Source: Bacteroidales bacterium | GTDB lineage: Bacteria > Bacteroidota > Bacteroidia > Bacteroidales > 4484-276 | Length of the DNA: 64,000 nucleotides | Direction of reading: 5' to 3' | Assembly: GCA_014860585.1 (NCBI GenBank) | Contig: JACZJL010000007.1 | Span: 1 to 64,000, forward strand | In this document: positions 34,501 through 44,237 of the stretch, piece after piece | Layout of the letters: every line of letters begins with the position of its first letter | How positions within the stretch are numbered: the stretch's first letter is position 1 | Notes under the pieces: generated by a model | Seen by the model: only the letters and a program-made list of their open reading frames with translations | Databases searched by the model: none | What the model was told of the DNA's origin: nothing | Position numbers and translations under genes: made by a program

Positions 34501-37500
34501 TCATCTAAACAAGTCATAAGCCGCCCAGTAAAATGGATTTTCTTCGTAGTACTCATCTTTTCTCATTTCGAGCAAAGCTTTTCTGTATGATTTATGGATA
34601 TCTGAAGAATCGCCAAGGTAATCTTTTAAAAATATCGAAAGAAACTTATTTGATGCATCAATATCAACTTTCCATAATGAACTCATCACATATTTTGCTC
34701 CGGCGTTTTTAAAGGCGCGTTGAAAACCAAAAACCCCTTCCGATCCAAGATTATCACCCAAACCACTTTCGCAGGCGGCCAAAATAGTCAACTCGTTGCC
34801 TGGTAAAGCCAAATTCGATATTTCAGCGCCATTTATGATGTAATCCTCAGATGGTAAGGATTTTATGTTGGCATTGGCAAAGACCAATCCAATTTTTGAT
34901 AGTGGGTCAATAAACTGATTGTTGTCTTTTTCTTGAATCGCCACATTGTTAATACTGTCTATTTCCGGACAATTGTAATAATAGCCGTGCGTAGCAATCA
35001 ATAGAAGTTGTAGATGACGATTTTGAGCTATAGATTTTACAAAGTTTTCTTTTGTTGCATCTTGAGCTGTCAACGATTTCTTAAATAAATTGCCCAGTGA
35101 ATCAGTTTGATAATCATTGTAATCTTTGAACTTGTATGGAGGAAAACCGCAAATATTTTCTATACCTGCCTGGCCTCTGCCCTTATCAATTTTTGCAATA
35201 TCATTCATATCGCTTGATTCACCATAATCAATGTCCCTGAATGCAAGCATTTCATTTATTTCCATTTTCTTGTGCTCATCTTGCTTAAGAGCAATAATAT
35301 CCGCAGTGCTGCTTACTCTGATCAGATGATAATCGTCAACCAGAAAGCGATTAGACCCATCCTGCCTTTTAATGGCATTAAAAGTAATACTGTTAAGATC
35401 GCCATATGGTGAAAAATAAATAATGGTATCGTCCTCAGAAAGATATTCTAACAATGGCTCCCACAGGAGTGAGAATAAACTATGCTTTGTGAATTTCTCA
35501 ATACCGGTGTAACGCTCATTTATAATTTGAGGAAGATACTGGCTAATGGTTCCATCAATTTTTTTTAAACTGTCAATCGCAGCTATATATTCAATTCCAG
35601 CCAGATTGCTCAATATCCTTTCAACCTTATCATGCAAATGATAGGAGATCAAATATTCAAAACGCCATAAATCAACCTTTCTACATAATGGAATAAAATG
35701 GGGCGACTCCCATTCCTTTTTTGTTAATACAGCATAAATTGTATCATTGGTAAATACATCAGCAAGGTTATTTAAACTTGCATTGTTTCTAAAATCAATA
35801 GTATTCCAATTAGCAATTTCCTGATCACTTAAGGTGAAATCTACAAATTCGATGGCAACCTCATTTTCTTCTAAAACATTCCTTAACTGATTGAAGTCGG
35901 GCGTTTTAAATTTCTCATTCAGCCCTGTCTCCATGAGTCTTTTTAACAAAAGATTTTCATTTTGTGCGAGTGAATCCAAATATTGTTCTTTCATATTTCT
36001 AGTTTCGAGCCCAATGGCAGCAAATTTCCTCTTAACTTCATTGAAAGTCTGAATATTATCAAAATTCCTCAAGTTATAGGCATCAGCTCCAAGTTGAAGG
36101 TACTTATAAAAGTTGACTTCCGCATTCCGATAATCCTCATAAATTTTTACCAATTCCTCATCACCCGACTCAAATATGACTTGTTTTAACCGATATGATC
36201 TATCAGAAGTGGTTTTCTTCATCAATAAAACATTCTTATAAACAAGTTCATTAATCACTTTAGAAACAGAATCCTTCTGCTCATAGTCCAAATCATCTAT
36301 TAACATCATATTTAGCACAAGCAGCAAGCTTTTTTGCATCATATTCTCAAAAGAATAACCTTCTGAGCCATAATTTAAACCAAAATTCTCATCAGAAATA
36401 TTATGTAGTTTTGAATTCAAAATGATATCTTGTTCCAAGATGCGATTATTAATAGTTATTTTGTAGTTTAGGAATTTATCTAACCCTAAGCTGTCTTTTA
36501 GAGCATCATTCAACTTATCATCGGTAATATATTTTATCTCGAATTGCATCAAATCGGATAGTTTAAATTTCATGAAATCAATTCCAAATAAAGTCCATTT
36601 TAGACCATTACTTCGTGAAACCAGCGGTAGTGAGTCATAAATATCCTTCGCAAGTTGCAAGTAATGGGAACTTTTGGCAAGCGATTCACGTCTTTCATCA
36701 ATATCAATATTTCCATCATTAATACTCCAATACTCAAAAATGGCGGCTAAAGTTTCCAATTTTTCAGCGCGGTCTATCACATTATCAAAAGTAATGCTAT
36801 CAAAATACTTTTGCAGCGAGTCTCGGGAATCTTTGTATGATTCATAAGGACCGATCTCAGCAAATAGATTGCATTTATTCCACATAAGGTGAAATTTGAC
36901 AGATTCGTCTTTGTTGGCAAAAACAATTGCACGATCTCTATAATAAATTGCACTATCATAGTAAATTGCATTATAAATGTGTCCAAGCGATTCGCATTGT
37001 TCTGCAAGTTTTTCATAAGTGTAAGCAATATTCCAGCCGGTCGTGTCAATTTCTTTTGCCAGTTGATTAGCCATTCTATAAGTTTGAATTGCTTCATCAT
37101 ATTTTCTTAAATTATTTAGTGCAAGTCCCATCGAAATGTAACTGAAGTAGAGTTCTTCTTTTGATTCTGATAAACTGGCGAACTGAACTCCTTTATTATG
37201 ACATTCAATTGAAGTCTCATAATCTTCAAGATTATAGTATGCTCTGGCTAGCCTTACATAAGATTTTGAAAGCTTTAGATAAATATTTAAAGAATCCTGT
37301 CTGTTCAAATAGGTTTCATGGTTAAATAAACTGTCTCTTACATATGCTTCCAATACATTTTGCTGCTTCACAACCTCGTTAAAATTGTTGACGCCCATAA
37401 AATAATAAATTTTTAATTCCAAAGGAATTAAACGAACTCCAAGATTTTTATAGTTTCTTCTCCTTTCATTGTGGTTATCCTCATAATAACCAATGTTTTG

Positions 37501-40500
37501 CAATGCATTATCAAATTTCTCAATTGCATCTTCAATTAGAACAATATAATCCCACAATTTCTTATAATCATCATTTACATCATAATACCGGGCAATTAGA
37601 TCGTAGTAATCAATAAATCCAAATGTTCTTTGATTATAAAGGTCAGGGTATTCTGACACATACTTATCATGAAAGAATTTGAAGTTACCAAGATATTTGT
37701 TTGCAATTTGCTTATCTATTTCGTTATTAGTACTCAAATATTTTCTAAAGCACGTATCAAACAAACGAAAATTAGAACTTAATTCTAAAAAGTAATAAAA
37801 TACCAGTTCCATATCAGTTTTCACTGTTTGCAATACTTGTTGTAAATGTTCTGTGTCCGGTTGTTCTGTAAGTAGATCAATGTAAAAGGAATAAAATAAA
37901 CCTTTATCAGCTAAACAATGATCGCCAAAATTTTGATCTTTTAGCTTCAAAATAAGCTGATATGCGGTATCGCATTCATTCATAGCATTTGCAAAGCAGG
38001 TTTGGTAATTTTCACTTATCAGTTCTGGATTTTCAATTTTAATGCGATAGTGATCAGCTCTATTAAAATGGTAGTGTAACCAAATGCAATCACTGTTCAA
38101 CTTTTCAGCTATCTGCCGGGCAGAATCAAGAAAAACACCAGATTGCAAGAAAAGGCCATCAAAATACTTTGAATCATACGTTTGCTGGTACATTGCATCT
38201 ACAAACTCAATACGCTTGGTGAATGCTTTTTTAATATTTAGACCAAATTTTTGTTCTAACAAGCAATTCAAACTTTGTTCATCTTTCGCAATTGAAAACT
38301 TATGGAGGAGAGCATTATTTTTAGATAAAAGACCATCAATTATTTCATATACTGGATTCCAATCACTATTTAAAGATGCCTTTATCGTATTACTTTTTAA
38401 TCCTAAATCATTTAATTCCGACTCCTGCTGTATTAACATACACGTATTTACGCCAAAATTTTCTGCAATCAGAGTCAGGGTTTTTATTGCTTTGCCTGAA
38501 TAAAGTAATGCGCTATCAATAGCAATTAGACTAAAGGCTTTTTTCTTCTCTTCGCTCATTTTATTGGCTTCTTCTGAGGAGGTATTTAAATTAAATGATT
38601 TAGCCATGTCTTTAAATAAATTCATTTCATTTATCAACTTCTGCTCAGTTTGTGGTGATACCTTTGTTATAATTGTTAAGGCCTTATAGTATTCATTCCT
38701 TGCCAAATTCAGTTCATCCATCTTAAATACCATTTTTTTATGAAAATTAAGGTAAATATTACCACGGGTATTATACGTAAAGGCAAGATGCTGATAAAGG
38801 TCATTATCTGACAAAATATTATTGGGATTCGATAAAAGCAATTCCTCTATCTCCCTGTTTTTTTGTAATGCATCATCCCATTCCCAAATATTTCCATAGC
38901 ATTTAGTGAGTTCTCCAAGAATGTTAAGCGTTTCGATAAAAATTTGGTCGTTAAGGCCAATCTCATTGATTGCTATCTCAAGCAGCTTTAATGCATGAGT
39001 GTAATTATCTATTGCTAAACGGTTTGCTGTATCCGAGCCAATTGCTGCATAGCAAAGACCAAGAAATTTGTATATTCTAAATCTTTGATCCAAATTCTTT
39101 ATCTTCTCAGCATTATTATTATAGATATTGTTTTGGTTTAACTCAAGCGCATTTGTTGCTATATTAATTGCAGTGTCGAAATAGTTATTGTTAAAGTGAT
39201 TATTAGCTTCATTGAGGTATTGCTCTATTTTAAAGTGCTGTTGATAATATGTTCTGCACAATAGTAAATCTTTTCTCTGGTATAAAAGATTTTCTATTTG
39301 AGACTTCTCGCTAATTAAAGGTTCAATCAGTTGGTTCACCATGATTGCTTCATCCAGGTATTTTATGATTGAGTCAGGATTAGAAAAAGAAACGTAATAT
39401 AATGCAATATCACCATAAATGTTCTGACGTTGATTAAAGGTCTCAATTCTTTCGTTTACGTTAGATGGATTCAGTTTCAAATTTGATACTAGTGCACTAT
39501 CATAATAACCTAAGATTTGATCATATTTAATATTTTTTATTGCAAAATACGCATGTGCATGAAAAATCTGTGCCCGCTGGTAGAAGATTCTATTTTCTAA
39601 TTGTGGTGTTGGTTTAACTTCTTGATTAAATTTTAATGCATCATGCAATAGCTTGTCATTATTTTGTTCTGTAATGTTAAATAGCTCAATATGAAGGTCA
39701 GCGCAATTAAGCAATGAATTTGAAATTATAGTTTGATCATTTTCCAACTCAAAGTACTTTTTGTAGCTTACAATAGCGTTTTCAATACTTAGTATTTGGG
39801 CTTTTGAATCACCTTTGCTTGAACTAATGAATTTTTTCAGATAATGCAAATCAATTTCCAGAGAAATAATATTTATTATTAAATCCTCATTATCTCTGCT
39901 GCATAAATTCAAATACTGTAGGCTTACACTATGATAATAATCAGCGCTATCAATTAATGATGCATTTAATGATAACCTACTCATCTCAAAAATAACAAGA
40001 CTTCTAACCCAATTTGATGAATCTATGTCCTTATTGGAGGGGATAGTGTTCATCGATGAATTAAGTAAACTATTGATTTGTTCTCTTGTTTTATATTGAT
40101 TTCCTTTGAAATATTCATTTGCTAAATGTCTTCCCCAAAGATAATAAGTCTCATAAAGGTGCATCGAATCATTTAAGTTTCGCTCTGCATTGATTGCTTG
40201 ATTAAAGATGGCTTCAGTAAGTGTCAAATCTTCAGAATTGGTGTTCATCTGTTGTAATTTTGAGAGGTAATACATAGATTTTACCTTTTCGTCTGAACAG
40301 CCTTTTACAAACACAGCAAGCCATTTGTCAATTTCGATAGCTTGTTCATTATTGTCTTTCTGAAGGTTTTCCCATAGAAAGTAATAAACTGAATTCTTTA
40401 AAGAGTCCCTCTCGTAGGATAAATGATTTGAATTTGTAAAGAGGTATTTAACTTGTTTAAAGTCATTTCTTTTCATAGCATCAAACAGATCATTCTGGCT

Positions 40501-40554
40501 GAATAAGAGGGTTGATATCCAGGAGAGAAAGAGCATGAGGAATAACTTTTTCAT
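34501..40554 (-). CDS. exported TPR-CHAT caspase-like protease
   Basis: 2,017 aa. Signal peptide MKKLFLMLFLSWISTLLFSQ, then about 1,400 residues of degenerate TPR-type helices (for example DYETSIECHNKGVQFASLSES, KYDEAIQTYRMANQLAKEID), then a C-terminal CHAT domain (about 1690-2017). The caspase-like dyad is present: His1856 in LLIATHGYYY and Cys1928 in LAACESGLGDNLGSEG, with the family's GVFGFQRAFKNAGAKYVMSSLWKVD and PFYWAAYDLF end. CHAT proteases cleave a partner after activation through their repeats; here the signal peptide places it outside the cytoplasm. The gene follows a J-domain gene by 57 bp on the same strand. Noticeably A+T-rich. Confidence 0.92.
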   Translation of the reverse strand: MKKLFLMLFLSWISTLLFSQNDLFDAMKRNDFKQVKYLFTNSNHLSYERDSLKNSVYYFLWENLQKDNNEQAIEIDKWLAVFVKGCSDEKVKSMYYLSKLQQMNTNSEDLTLTEAIFNQAINAERNLNDSMHLYETYYLWGRHLANEYFKGNQYKTREQINSLLNSSMNTIPSNKDIDSSNWVRSLVIFEMSRLSLNASLIDSADYYHSVSLQYLNLCSRDNEDLIINIISLEIDLHYLKKFISSSKGDSKAQILSIENAIVSYKKYFELENDQTIISNSLLNCADLHIELFNITEQNNDKLLHDALKFNQEVKPTPQLENRIFYQRAQIFHAHAYFAIKNIKYDQILGYYDSALVSNLKLNPSNVNERIETFNQRQNIYGDIALYYVSFSNPDSIIKYLDEAIMVNQLIEPLISEKSQIENLLYQRKDLLLCRTYYQQHFKIEQYLNEANNHFNNNYFDTAINIATNALELNQNNIYNNNAEKIKNLDQRFRIYKFLGLCYAAIGSDTANRLAIDNYTHALKLLEIAINEIGLNDQIFIETLNILGELTKCYGNIWEWDDALQKNREIEELLLSNPNNILSDNDLYQHLAFTYNTRGNIYLNFHKKMVFKMDELNLARNEYYKALTIITKVSPQTEQKLINEMNLFKDMAKSFNLNTSSEEANKMSEEKKKAFSLIAIDSALLYSGKAIKTLTLIAENFGVNTCMLIQQESELNDLGLKSNTIKASLNSDWNPVYEIIDGLLSKNNALLHKFSIAKDEQSLNCLLEQKFGLNIKKAFTKRIEFVDAMYQQTYDSKYFDGLFLQSGVFLDSARQIAEKLNSDCIWLHYHFNRADHYRIKIENPELISENYQTCFANAMNECDTAYQLILKLKDQNFGDHCLADKGLFYSFYIDLLTEQPDTEHLQQVLQTVKTDMELVFYYFLELSSNFRLFDTCFRKYLSTNNEIDKQIANKYLGNFKFFHDKYVSEYPDLYNQRTFGFIDYYDLIARYYDVNDDYKKLWDYIVLIEDAIEKFDNALQNIGYYEDNHNERRRNYKNLGVRLIPLELKIYYFMGVNNFNEVVKQQNVLEAYVRDSLFNHETYLNRQDSLNIYLKLSKSYVRLARAYYNLEDYETSIECHNKGVQFASLSESKEELYFSYISMGLALNNLRKYDEAIQTYRMANQLAKEIDTTGWNIAYTYEKLAEQCESLGHIYNAIYYDSAIYYRDRAIVFANKDESVKFHLMWNKCNLFAEIGPYESYKDSRDSLQKYFDSITFDNVIDRAEKLETLAAIFEYWSINDGNIDIDERRESLAKSSHYLQLAKDIYDSLPLVSRSNGLKWTLFGIDFMKFKLSDLMQFEIKYITDDKLNDALKDSLGLDKFLNYKITINNRILEQDIILNSKLHNISDENFGLNYGSEGYSFENMMQKSLLLVLNMMLIDDLDYEQKDSVSKVINELVYKNVLLMKKTTSDRSYRLKQVIFESGDEELVKIYEDYRNAEVNFYKYLQLGADAYNLRNFDNIQTFNEVKRKFAAIGLETRNMKEQYLDSLAQNENLLLKRLMETGLNEKFKTPDFNQLRNVLEENEVAIEFVDFTLSDQEIANWNTIDFRNNASLNNLADVFTNDTIYAVLTKKEWESPHFIPLCRKVDLWRFEYLISYHLHDKVERILSNLAGIEYIAAIDSLKKIDGTISQYLPQIINERYTGIEKFTKHSLFSLLWEPLLEYLSEDDTIIYFSPYGDLNSITFNAIKRQDGSNRFLVDDYHLIRVSSTADIIALKQDEHKKMEINEMLAFRDIDYGESSDMNDIAKIDKGRGQAGIENICGFPPYKFKDYNDYQTDSLGNLFKKSLTAQDATKENFVKSIAQNRHLQLLLIATHGYYYNCPEIDSINNVAIQEKDNNQFIDPLSKIGLVFANANIKSLPSEDYIINGAEISNLALPGNELTILAACESGLGDNLGSEGVFGFQRAFKNAGAKYVMSSLWKVDIDASNKFLSIFLKDYLGDSSDIHKSYRKALLEMRKDEYYEENPFYWAAYDLFR

Positions 40555-40611
40555 TGTTTTGGGGATTTGTTGTTTATGAATAAATGAATTTCATGTTTAA
40601 TTCTTTGATTT

Positions 40612-41256
40612 TTAGCCATTCAGCCTCAACAGTGTTTTTGCTTTTACGGCAGCCATCAGGTCAGGGTAGTCAACCTGCACCGCTTTGCCTTCGATCAGCA
40701 CCTGGGTAGCATAACCGAGTATCTTGCTGAAGAGCCACATCATTATAATTTCCAGTGAATCATTTTCAGTGAAAGTCAGGTACATTTTAATGCTTTCGGT
40801 AAAACCGATGCTGCGGTTGGCATAGTTTGCGTCAATCACAATGCTGGCATCGGTTCCCTTAATTCGGTAGCTGTCGCCTCTTTCGAGCCAGCGGTAGTGC
40901 GTACCAAACAGGTAATACTTCAGATCTTTTTCGCGGGTAATGATCTCAATTTTCAGCCTGTTGTAGGCATACTTTTCGTTGGCATTATTAACAGGTACCG
41001 AAGTACTGATTGGATCTTTTTTACTTTTCAGGTGGGTGCGGATTTTATCGGCCAGGAGTTCAATTTCCTTGTATTTGTCTGTGGCCAGCAGCCGCACAGT
41101 TTCGTCGCCGAATTTTTCAAATTTATCGGGGTGCCAGGTTGCCCTTAGCTCTCTGAGCCGCTGTTCGAATTCATGGTCCAGTAACTCCTCAGGCAATTTG
41201 CCAAAGTACTCTTTTACTTTGTCTCTTTCGGAATTGGAAAAGTGTAACGAATTCAT
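40612..41256 (-). CDS. J-domain-like cytosolic protein
   Basis: 214 aa from MNSLHFSNSERDKVKEYFG (the frame extends to 41325). The first 80 residues resemble a DnaJ J-domain: helix II LDHEFEQRLRELRATW, the diagnostic HPD at 42-44 (WHPDKFEKFG) and helix III LLATDKYKEIELLADKI. The remaining ~130 aa form an unrecognised beta-rich domain (YLFGTHYRWLERGDSYRIKGTDASIVIDANY) with no Gly/Phe or zinc region. J-domains stimulate Hsp70 ATPase. The position directly upstream of the CHAT protease on the same strand suggests a two-gene operon. Confidence 0.75.
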   Translation of the reverse strand: MNSLHFSNSERDKVKEYFGKLPEELLDHEFEQRLRELRATWHPDKFEKFGDETVRLLATDKYKEIELLADKIRTHLKSKKDPISTSVPVNNANEKYAYNRLKIEIITREKDLKYYLFGTHYRWLERGDSYRIKGTDASIVIDANYANRSIGFTESIKMYLTFTENDSLEIIMMWLFSKILGYATQVLIEGKAVQVDYPDLMAAVKAKTLLRLNG

Positions 41257-41382
41257 AAACAATTGATTAGAAGAAGTGTTGAGAAAGAGTTTGCAAGTGT
41301 AAAAATAGAAATTTTTCAGATACAACTGTATCAGTTTACTTTTTTATTATCACAAAAATTGGAAGGATTCCTTATGATACTG

Positions 41383-41717
41383 ATGGAGAGAAATAAAATC
41401 GGCGTCCGGGGCACTGATGGAGTTCAATGTATCTCAAAGGCAGTTGAATTCGCTGTCACAAAATGGAGATCAATTCCTTTTAACAGCAAACAACATCACC
41501 ATGCAGACAAACTTTGAAATCATTATCGGACTTGTGGCGCTCGCAGGCAGCATCGCGACGGCAGCATTGGCAGCCTGGGCCGAAAAGAAACTTGGCAACC
41601 AAGAAACAGTGCAAAAAGAAATGGGGAAGCATGAATAAATATCCGCCTGAGTGCATCTCCATCCAAAAGGCTATGTAATTACATATTAAATGATTAACAA
41701 TAAAATGTACAATTATG
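41383..41717 (+). repeat. duplicated unit, copy A
   Basis: About 335 bp repeated with divergence at 42666-43013. Both copies contain the start of a frame MERxK...RGTDG, then CGCTGTCACAAA and AGATCAATTCCTTTT, the 45-codon membrane-peptide gene, and a near-identical 3' leader (AATTACATATTAAA ... ATTAACAATAAAA) ending at the ATG of the next gene. Confidence 0.75.
41501..41638 (+). CDS. 45-aa single-pass membrane peptide, copy A
   Basis: MQTNFEIIIGLVALAGSIATAALAAWAEKKL begins with one hydrophobic helix (residues 6-26), followed by a charged tail ending MGKHE. A second copy of the same length at 42797 keeps the frame and stop despite many base changes, mostly conservative in protein, which supports a real gene. 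It precedes a CPBP membrane protease by 76 bp. It resembles no toxin I can name; the role is unknown. Confidence 0.6.
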   Translation: MQTNFEIIIGLVALAGSIATAALAAWAEKKLGNQETVQKEMGKHE

Positions 41718-42539
41718 AACCTGAAAAATCCCACTACAATCCGTTCGTTCATCATCCTCCTGACTTTCCTGGCAGCTTATTGTGGCTTTGACTTTTATCC
41801 GGGGGAATTTAGGTTTGCTATCACAGGTAATTATGCACTCAGGCTGCTCTGGATTTTTGCCTGGTGGGCGGCGCCAACCCTATTGATTACAGGCCTGCTG
41901 TTTGGATTCAGGAATCTGCCCGCAGTGCTGGGACTCAATCGCAACCCGATGAAAGGACTGGCGTTTGCAGCTATAACTGGGTGGGCTATGCTGATGAGTT
42001 TAGGGATAATTGCCGGGTTTAAGATGAAAACCGAATGGATGGACCATTTAAGAATACTGCCTTTTGGATGGCTTATGGAGGAATATTTATTCAGAGGCTT
42101 TCTGTTTGGGATTTTATTTCGAAAAGTCGGATGGGGATTCATCCCGGCGGGAATCCTGGGAGCGATTTTTTTTGGCATGATACATACTTACCAGGGAAGC
42201 ACCATTACTCAGCAGCTCATAATATTCCTGGTAACCACCCTGGTAGCGCTCTGGTTATCCTGGCTTTACATCGAGTGGAACACCAACCTTTGGGTTCCCA
42301 TATTTATGCACATCCTTATGAACCTGCCGGGGCGCCTCTTTGACTTTATAGGAGTTGACTTTTTAGATTTTTATACTATTTTCTTCAAATCATTGACCAT
42401 TGCTATTTCAGTATTTCTGACGATAAGGCGGGGTAAGCGGAGCGGATTCAGGATAAATGTAAGCAACCTGTGGACGAATGCTGCTAATCGTCAGCCGGGT
42501 AACATTTATTATCGTATCAATTACAAATTTCGGAGCTGA
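41715..42539 (+). CDS. CPBP-family intramembrane glutamic protease
   Basis: 274 aa, polytopic, with about eight hydrophobic segments. The CPBP/Abi motifs are intact: E122-E123-x3-R127 (WLMEEYLFRGFLFG), F-x2-x-H157 (FFGMIHTYQG), and H199-x3-N203 (FMHILMNLPG). These are the catalytic Glu and His residues of Rce1-type proteases. Family roles include prenyl-protein processing and self-immunity to bacteriocin-like peptides. It lies between two copies of a small membrane-peptide unit, which makes a peptide-processing or immunity role attractive but unproven. Confidence 0.88.
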   Translation: MNLKNPTTIRSFIILLTFLAAYCGFDFYPGEFRFAITGNYALRLLWIFAWWAAPTLLITGLLFGFRNLPAVLGLNRNPMKGLAFAAITGWAMLMSLGIIAGFKMKTEWMDHLRILPFGWLMEEYLFRGFLFGILFRKVGWGFIPAGILGAIFFGMIHTYQGSTITQQLIIFLVTTLVALWLSWLYIEWNTNLWVPIFMHILMNLPGRLFDFIGVDFLDFYTIFFKSLTIAISVFLTIRRGKRSGFRINVSNLWTNAANRQPGNIYYRINYKFRS

Positions 42540-42665
42540 TAAGGCTGTATCAAAATCCGGATCAGACCCAAAGCATTGCAAAAATGTGAAGCGCTTTTTT
42601 GGATGCAATTTACCTGGATAAATGAAGGCATTATGAATAACAACCACGCAATAAATGAAAGGATT

Positions 42666-43013
42666 ATGGAACGGGCTAAAGGCGATAAAAAAAGTAGCAC
42701 ACGAGGAACTGATGGGATACTAAATATCAGAAAGCCAAATGTCGCCTGCTGTCACAAATGCAAGATCAATTCCTTTTTATAGCAAACAACAACACCATGC
42801 AGACAAATTTTGAAATCATTATCGGACTTATGGCACTCGCAGGCAGCATCACTATAGCAGCATTGGCTGCATGGGTTGAAAAGAGACTTGACAACAATCA
42901 ATCACCACAAAAAGAAAGGAGGAAGCATGAATAAAGACCCGCCTGAATGCATCTCAATCCAAAAAGCTATCTAATTACATATTAAACAATTAACAATAAA
43001 ACGTAGAATTATG
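42666..43013 (+). repeat. duplicated unit, copy B
   Basis: Second copy of the unit at 41383-41717. Again it contains MERxK...RGTDG, the membrane-peptide gene, and the leader AATTACATATTAAA...AACAATAAAA, and it ends at the ATG of the next gene, a secreted YEWRV protein. Confidence 0.75.
42797..42934 (+). CDS. 45-aa single-pass membrane peptide, copy B
   Basis: MQTNFEIIIGLMALAGSITIAALAAWVEKRL then an Asn/Gln-rich basic tail ending RRKHE. It is identical in length to copy A, with about two thirds of residues shared, the hydrophobic helix conserved and the tail diverged. It is followed 76 bp later by the secreted YEWRV protein. Confidence 0.6.
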   Translation: MQTNFEIIIGLMALAGSITIAALAAWVEKRLDNNQSPQKERRKHE

Positions 43014-43469
43014 AAAAAGTTATTAATGTTCATCTTTTTAGGATTTCTTTTTATGGCCATGGCAGGCAATAACCTGATGGCGCAATCCCTCCAGAAGCAG
43101 CCAGATGGCGTTAATTACGAAGTTGTAGGAACCCGGTACGAGTGGCGAGTACTTTCTGTTTGCGGTTACAATGATGTGAGTGACCCCAATCATAGAAAAT
43201 TTGACTTTGTGGCTTTTTATGATGACTTTCGGCTTGGGTATATGGATGGTTATTTTATTGGCAATCAAATTGATTGTAGTATTGATCCATACAAATACTG
43301 TGATAAATTATCGTTAACAAATTTATCCTCACAGTATTTATCTGGCTATCTTGAGGGAATAAAGCAAGGGCAAAAAGACAAATGCGAACAAAAAATTAAC
43401 AATGAAATTCTTGATGGTAGTTTTACTGATTCTTACTTGAAAGGAGGTATGTCAATGAAATTCATTTGA
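43011..43469 (+). CDS. small secreted YEWRV-motif protein
   Basis: 152 aa with signal peptide MKKLLMFIFLGFLFMAMAGNNLMAQ. The mature N-terminus PDGVNYEVVGTRYEWRVLSVCG shares DGVxYxxxxTxYEWRVxxxC with the protein at 47027. The rest has four further Cys and aromatic repeats (GYMDGYFIGNQIDC, SGYLEGIKQGQKDKC) that may form disulfides. No known family recognised. It is preceded by copy B of the duplicated unit. Confidence 0.65.
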   Translation: MKKLLMFIFLGFLFMAMAGNNLMAQSLQKQPDGVNYEVVGTRYEWRVLSVCGYNDVSDPNHRKFDFVAFYDDFRLGYMDGYFIGNQIDCSIDPYKYCDKLSLTNLSSQYLSGYLEGIKQGQKDKCEQKINNEILDGSFTDSYLKGGMSMKFI

Positions 43470-43589
43470 CTTAACATAGCGGGAGTTGGCAACCAAGGGT
43501 TACCTTCTACCGGGCTTCAACTAAAGGCCGTTGCCAAAAAAGGGCTGAAAAGGAAATAATTTATCTAAGTTTTTAAAAAGGAAATTTTT

Positions 43590-44108
43590 ATGAAAACAAT
43601 TGCATTAGTATTTATTTTTTCTATTCTTTATGTAACCCATTTAGCAGCTCAAAGCAATAAACAATCATCTGATAAGAAGTGTGATACCTGGGTGGATAAA
43701 GTTCTTGAACCAGCCTCCAGAGCGAGAGAAACAACCAGATCAGTCCACAGCGATCGTAGTAATGGTGAGTTAGATTATTCAAATCGTGTTTTGGATGTTT
43801 ATGATGCTTCAAGGGCAGCAAGAGATTGTGATAGCAAATCGTCAGGCTCGTCAAAAGACAAGTATACTAATACACCGAGTTCTAACAATAATGGGAAAAC
43901 ATCTGCCTCGAGTGGCGAGAAATCGGATGGCAAATCGTCAGGCTCGTCAAAAGACAAGGGTACTAATACACCGAGTTCTAACAATAATGGGAAAACATCT
44001 GCCTCGAGTGTCGAGAAATCGGATGGCAAATCCAGTAGTAAAAGTAGCGGCAGTAGTGGTTCTAGTGGCAGTAGTAGTTGGGATAGATTCAATAGTCGAG
44101 GAAGATAG
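43590..44108 (+). CDS. secreted Ser-rich low-complexity repeat protein
   Basis: 172 aa. Signal peptide MKTIALVFIFSILYVTHLAAQ, a short region with two Cys (KKCDTWVDKVLEPASRARETTR ... ARDC), then two 32-aa tandem repeats (SSGSSKDKGTNTPSSNN and NGKTSASS(G/V)EKSDGK) and a Ser/Gly tail. Composition suggests an extended, possibly surface-exposed linker or a cell-wall-interacting stalk. A purine-rich AAAAAGGAAA precedes the ATG. A terminator follows. Confidence 0.65.
   Translation: MKTIALVFIFSILYVTHLAAQSNKQSSDKKCDTWVDKVLEPASRARETTRSVHSDRSNGELDYSNRVLDVYDASRAARDCDSKSSGSSKDKYTNTPSSNNNGKTSASSGEKSDGKSSGSSKDKGTNTPSSNNNGKTSASSVEKSDGKSSSKSSGSSGSSGSSSWDRFNSRGR
43835..44026 (+). repeat. two 96-bp tandem repeats in the Ser-rich gene
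   Basis: Copies at 43835-43930 and 43931-44026 differ at only a few bases (for example TAT/GGT and GGC/GTC). This marks a recent expansion and a possible copy-number-variable locus. Confidence 0.85.
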
Positions 44109-44140
44109 TTCCATCAATTTAATACTTCAAATTACAATGA

Positions 44141-44172
44141 AGAGGCTGTCTCAAAAGGTCAGCCTCTTTTTA
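44141..44172 (+). terminator. rho-independent terminator
   Basis: AGAGGCTG/CAGCCTCT stem with an 11-base loop and TTTTT, 32 bases after the Ser-rich gene. Confidence 0.75.
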
Positions 44173-44237
44173 CCGCTTTGCTAATTGAACTAATAATAAC
44201 CAGTCTAATAACAACATTCAACTAAAACACAATAAGT

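Noticed and set aside
38084-38503. 139-codon open frame opposite the CHAT gene
   Set aside because: Antisense to TPR repeats in an AT-rich gene; no start context or family.
43835-44026. Possible CRISPR-like repeats
   Set aside because: Two 96-bp contiguous copies without spacers; in-frame protein repeats.
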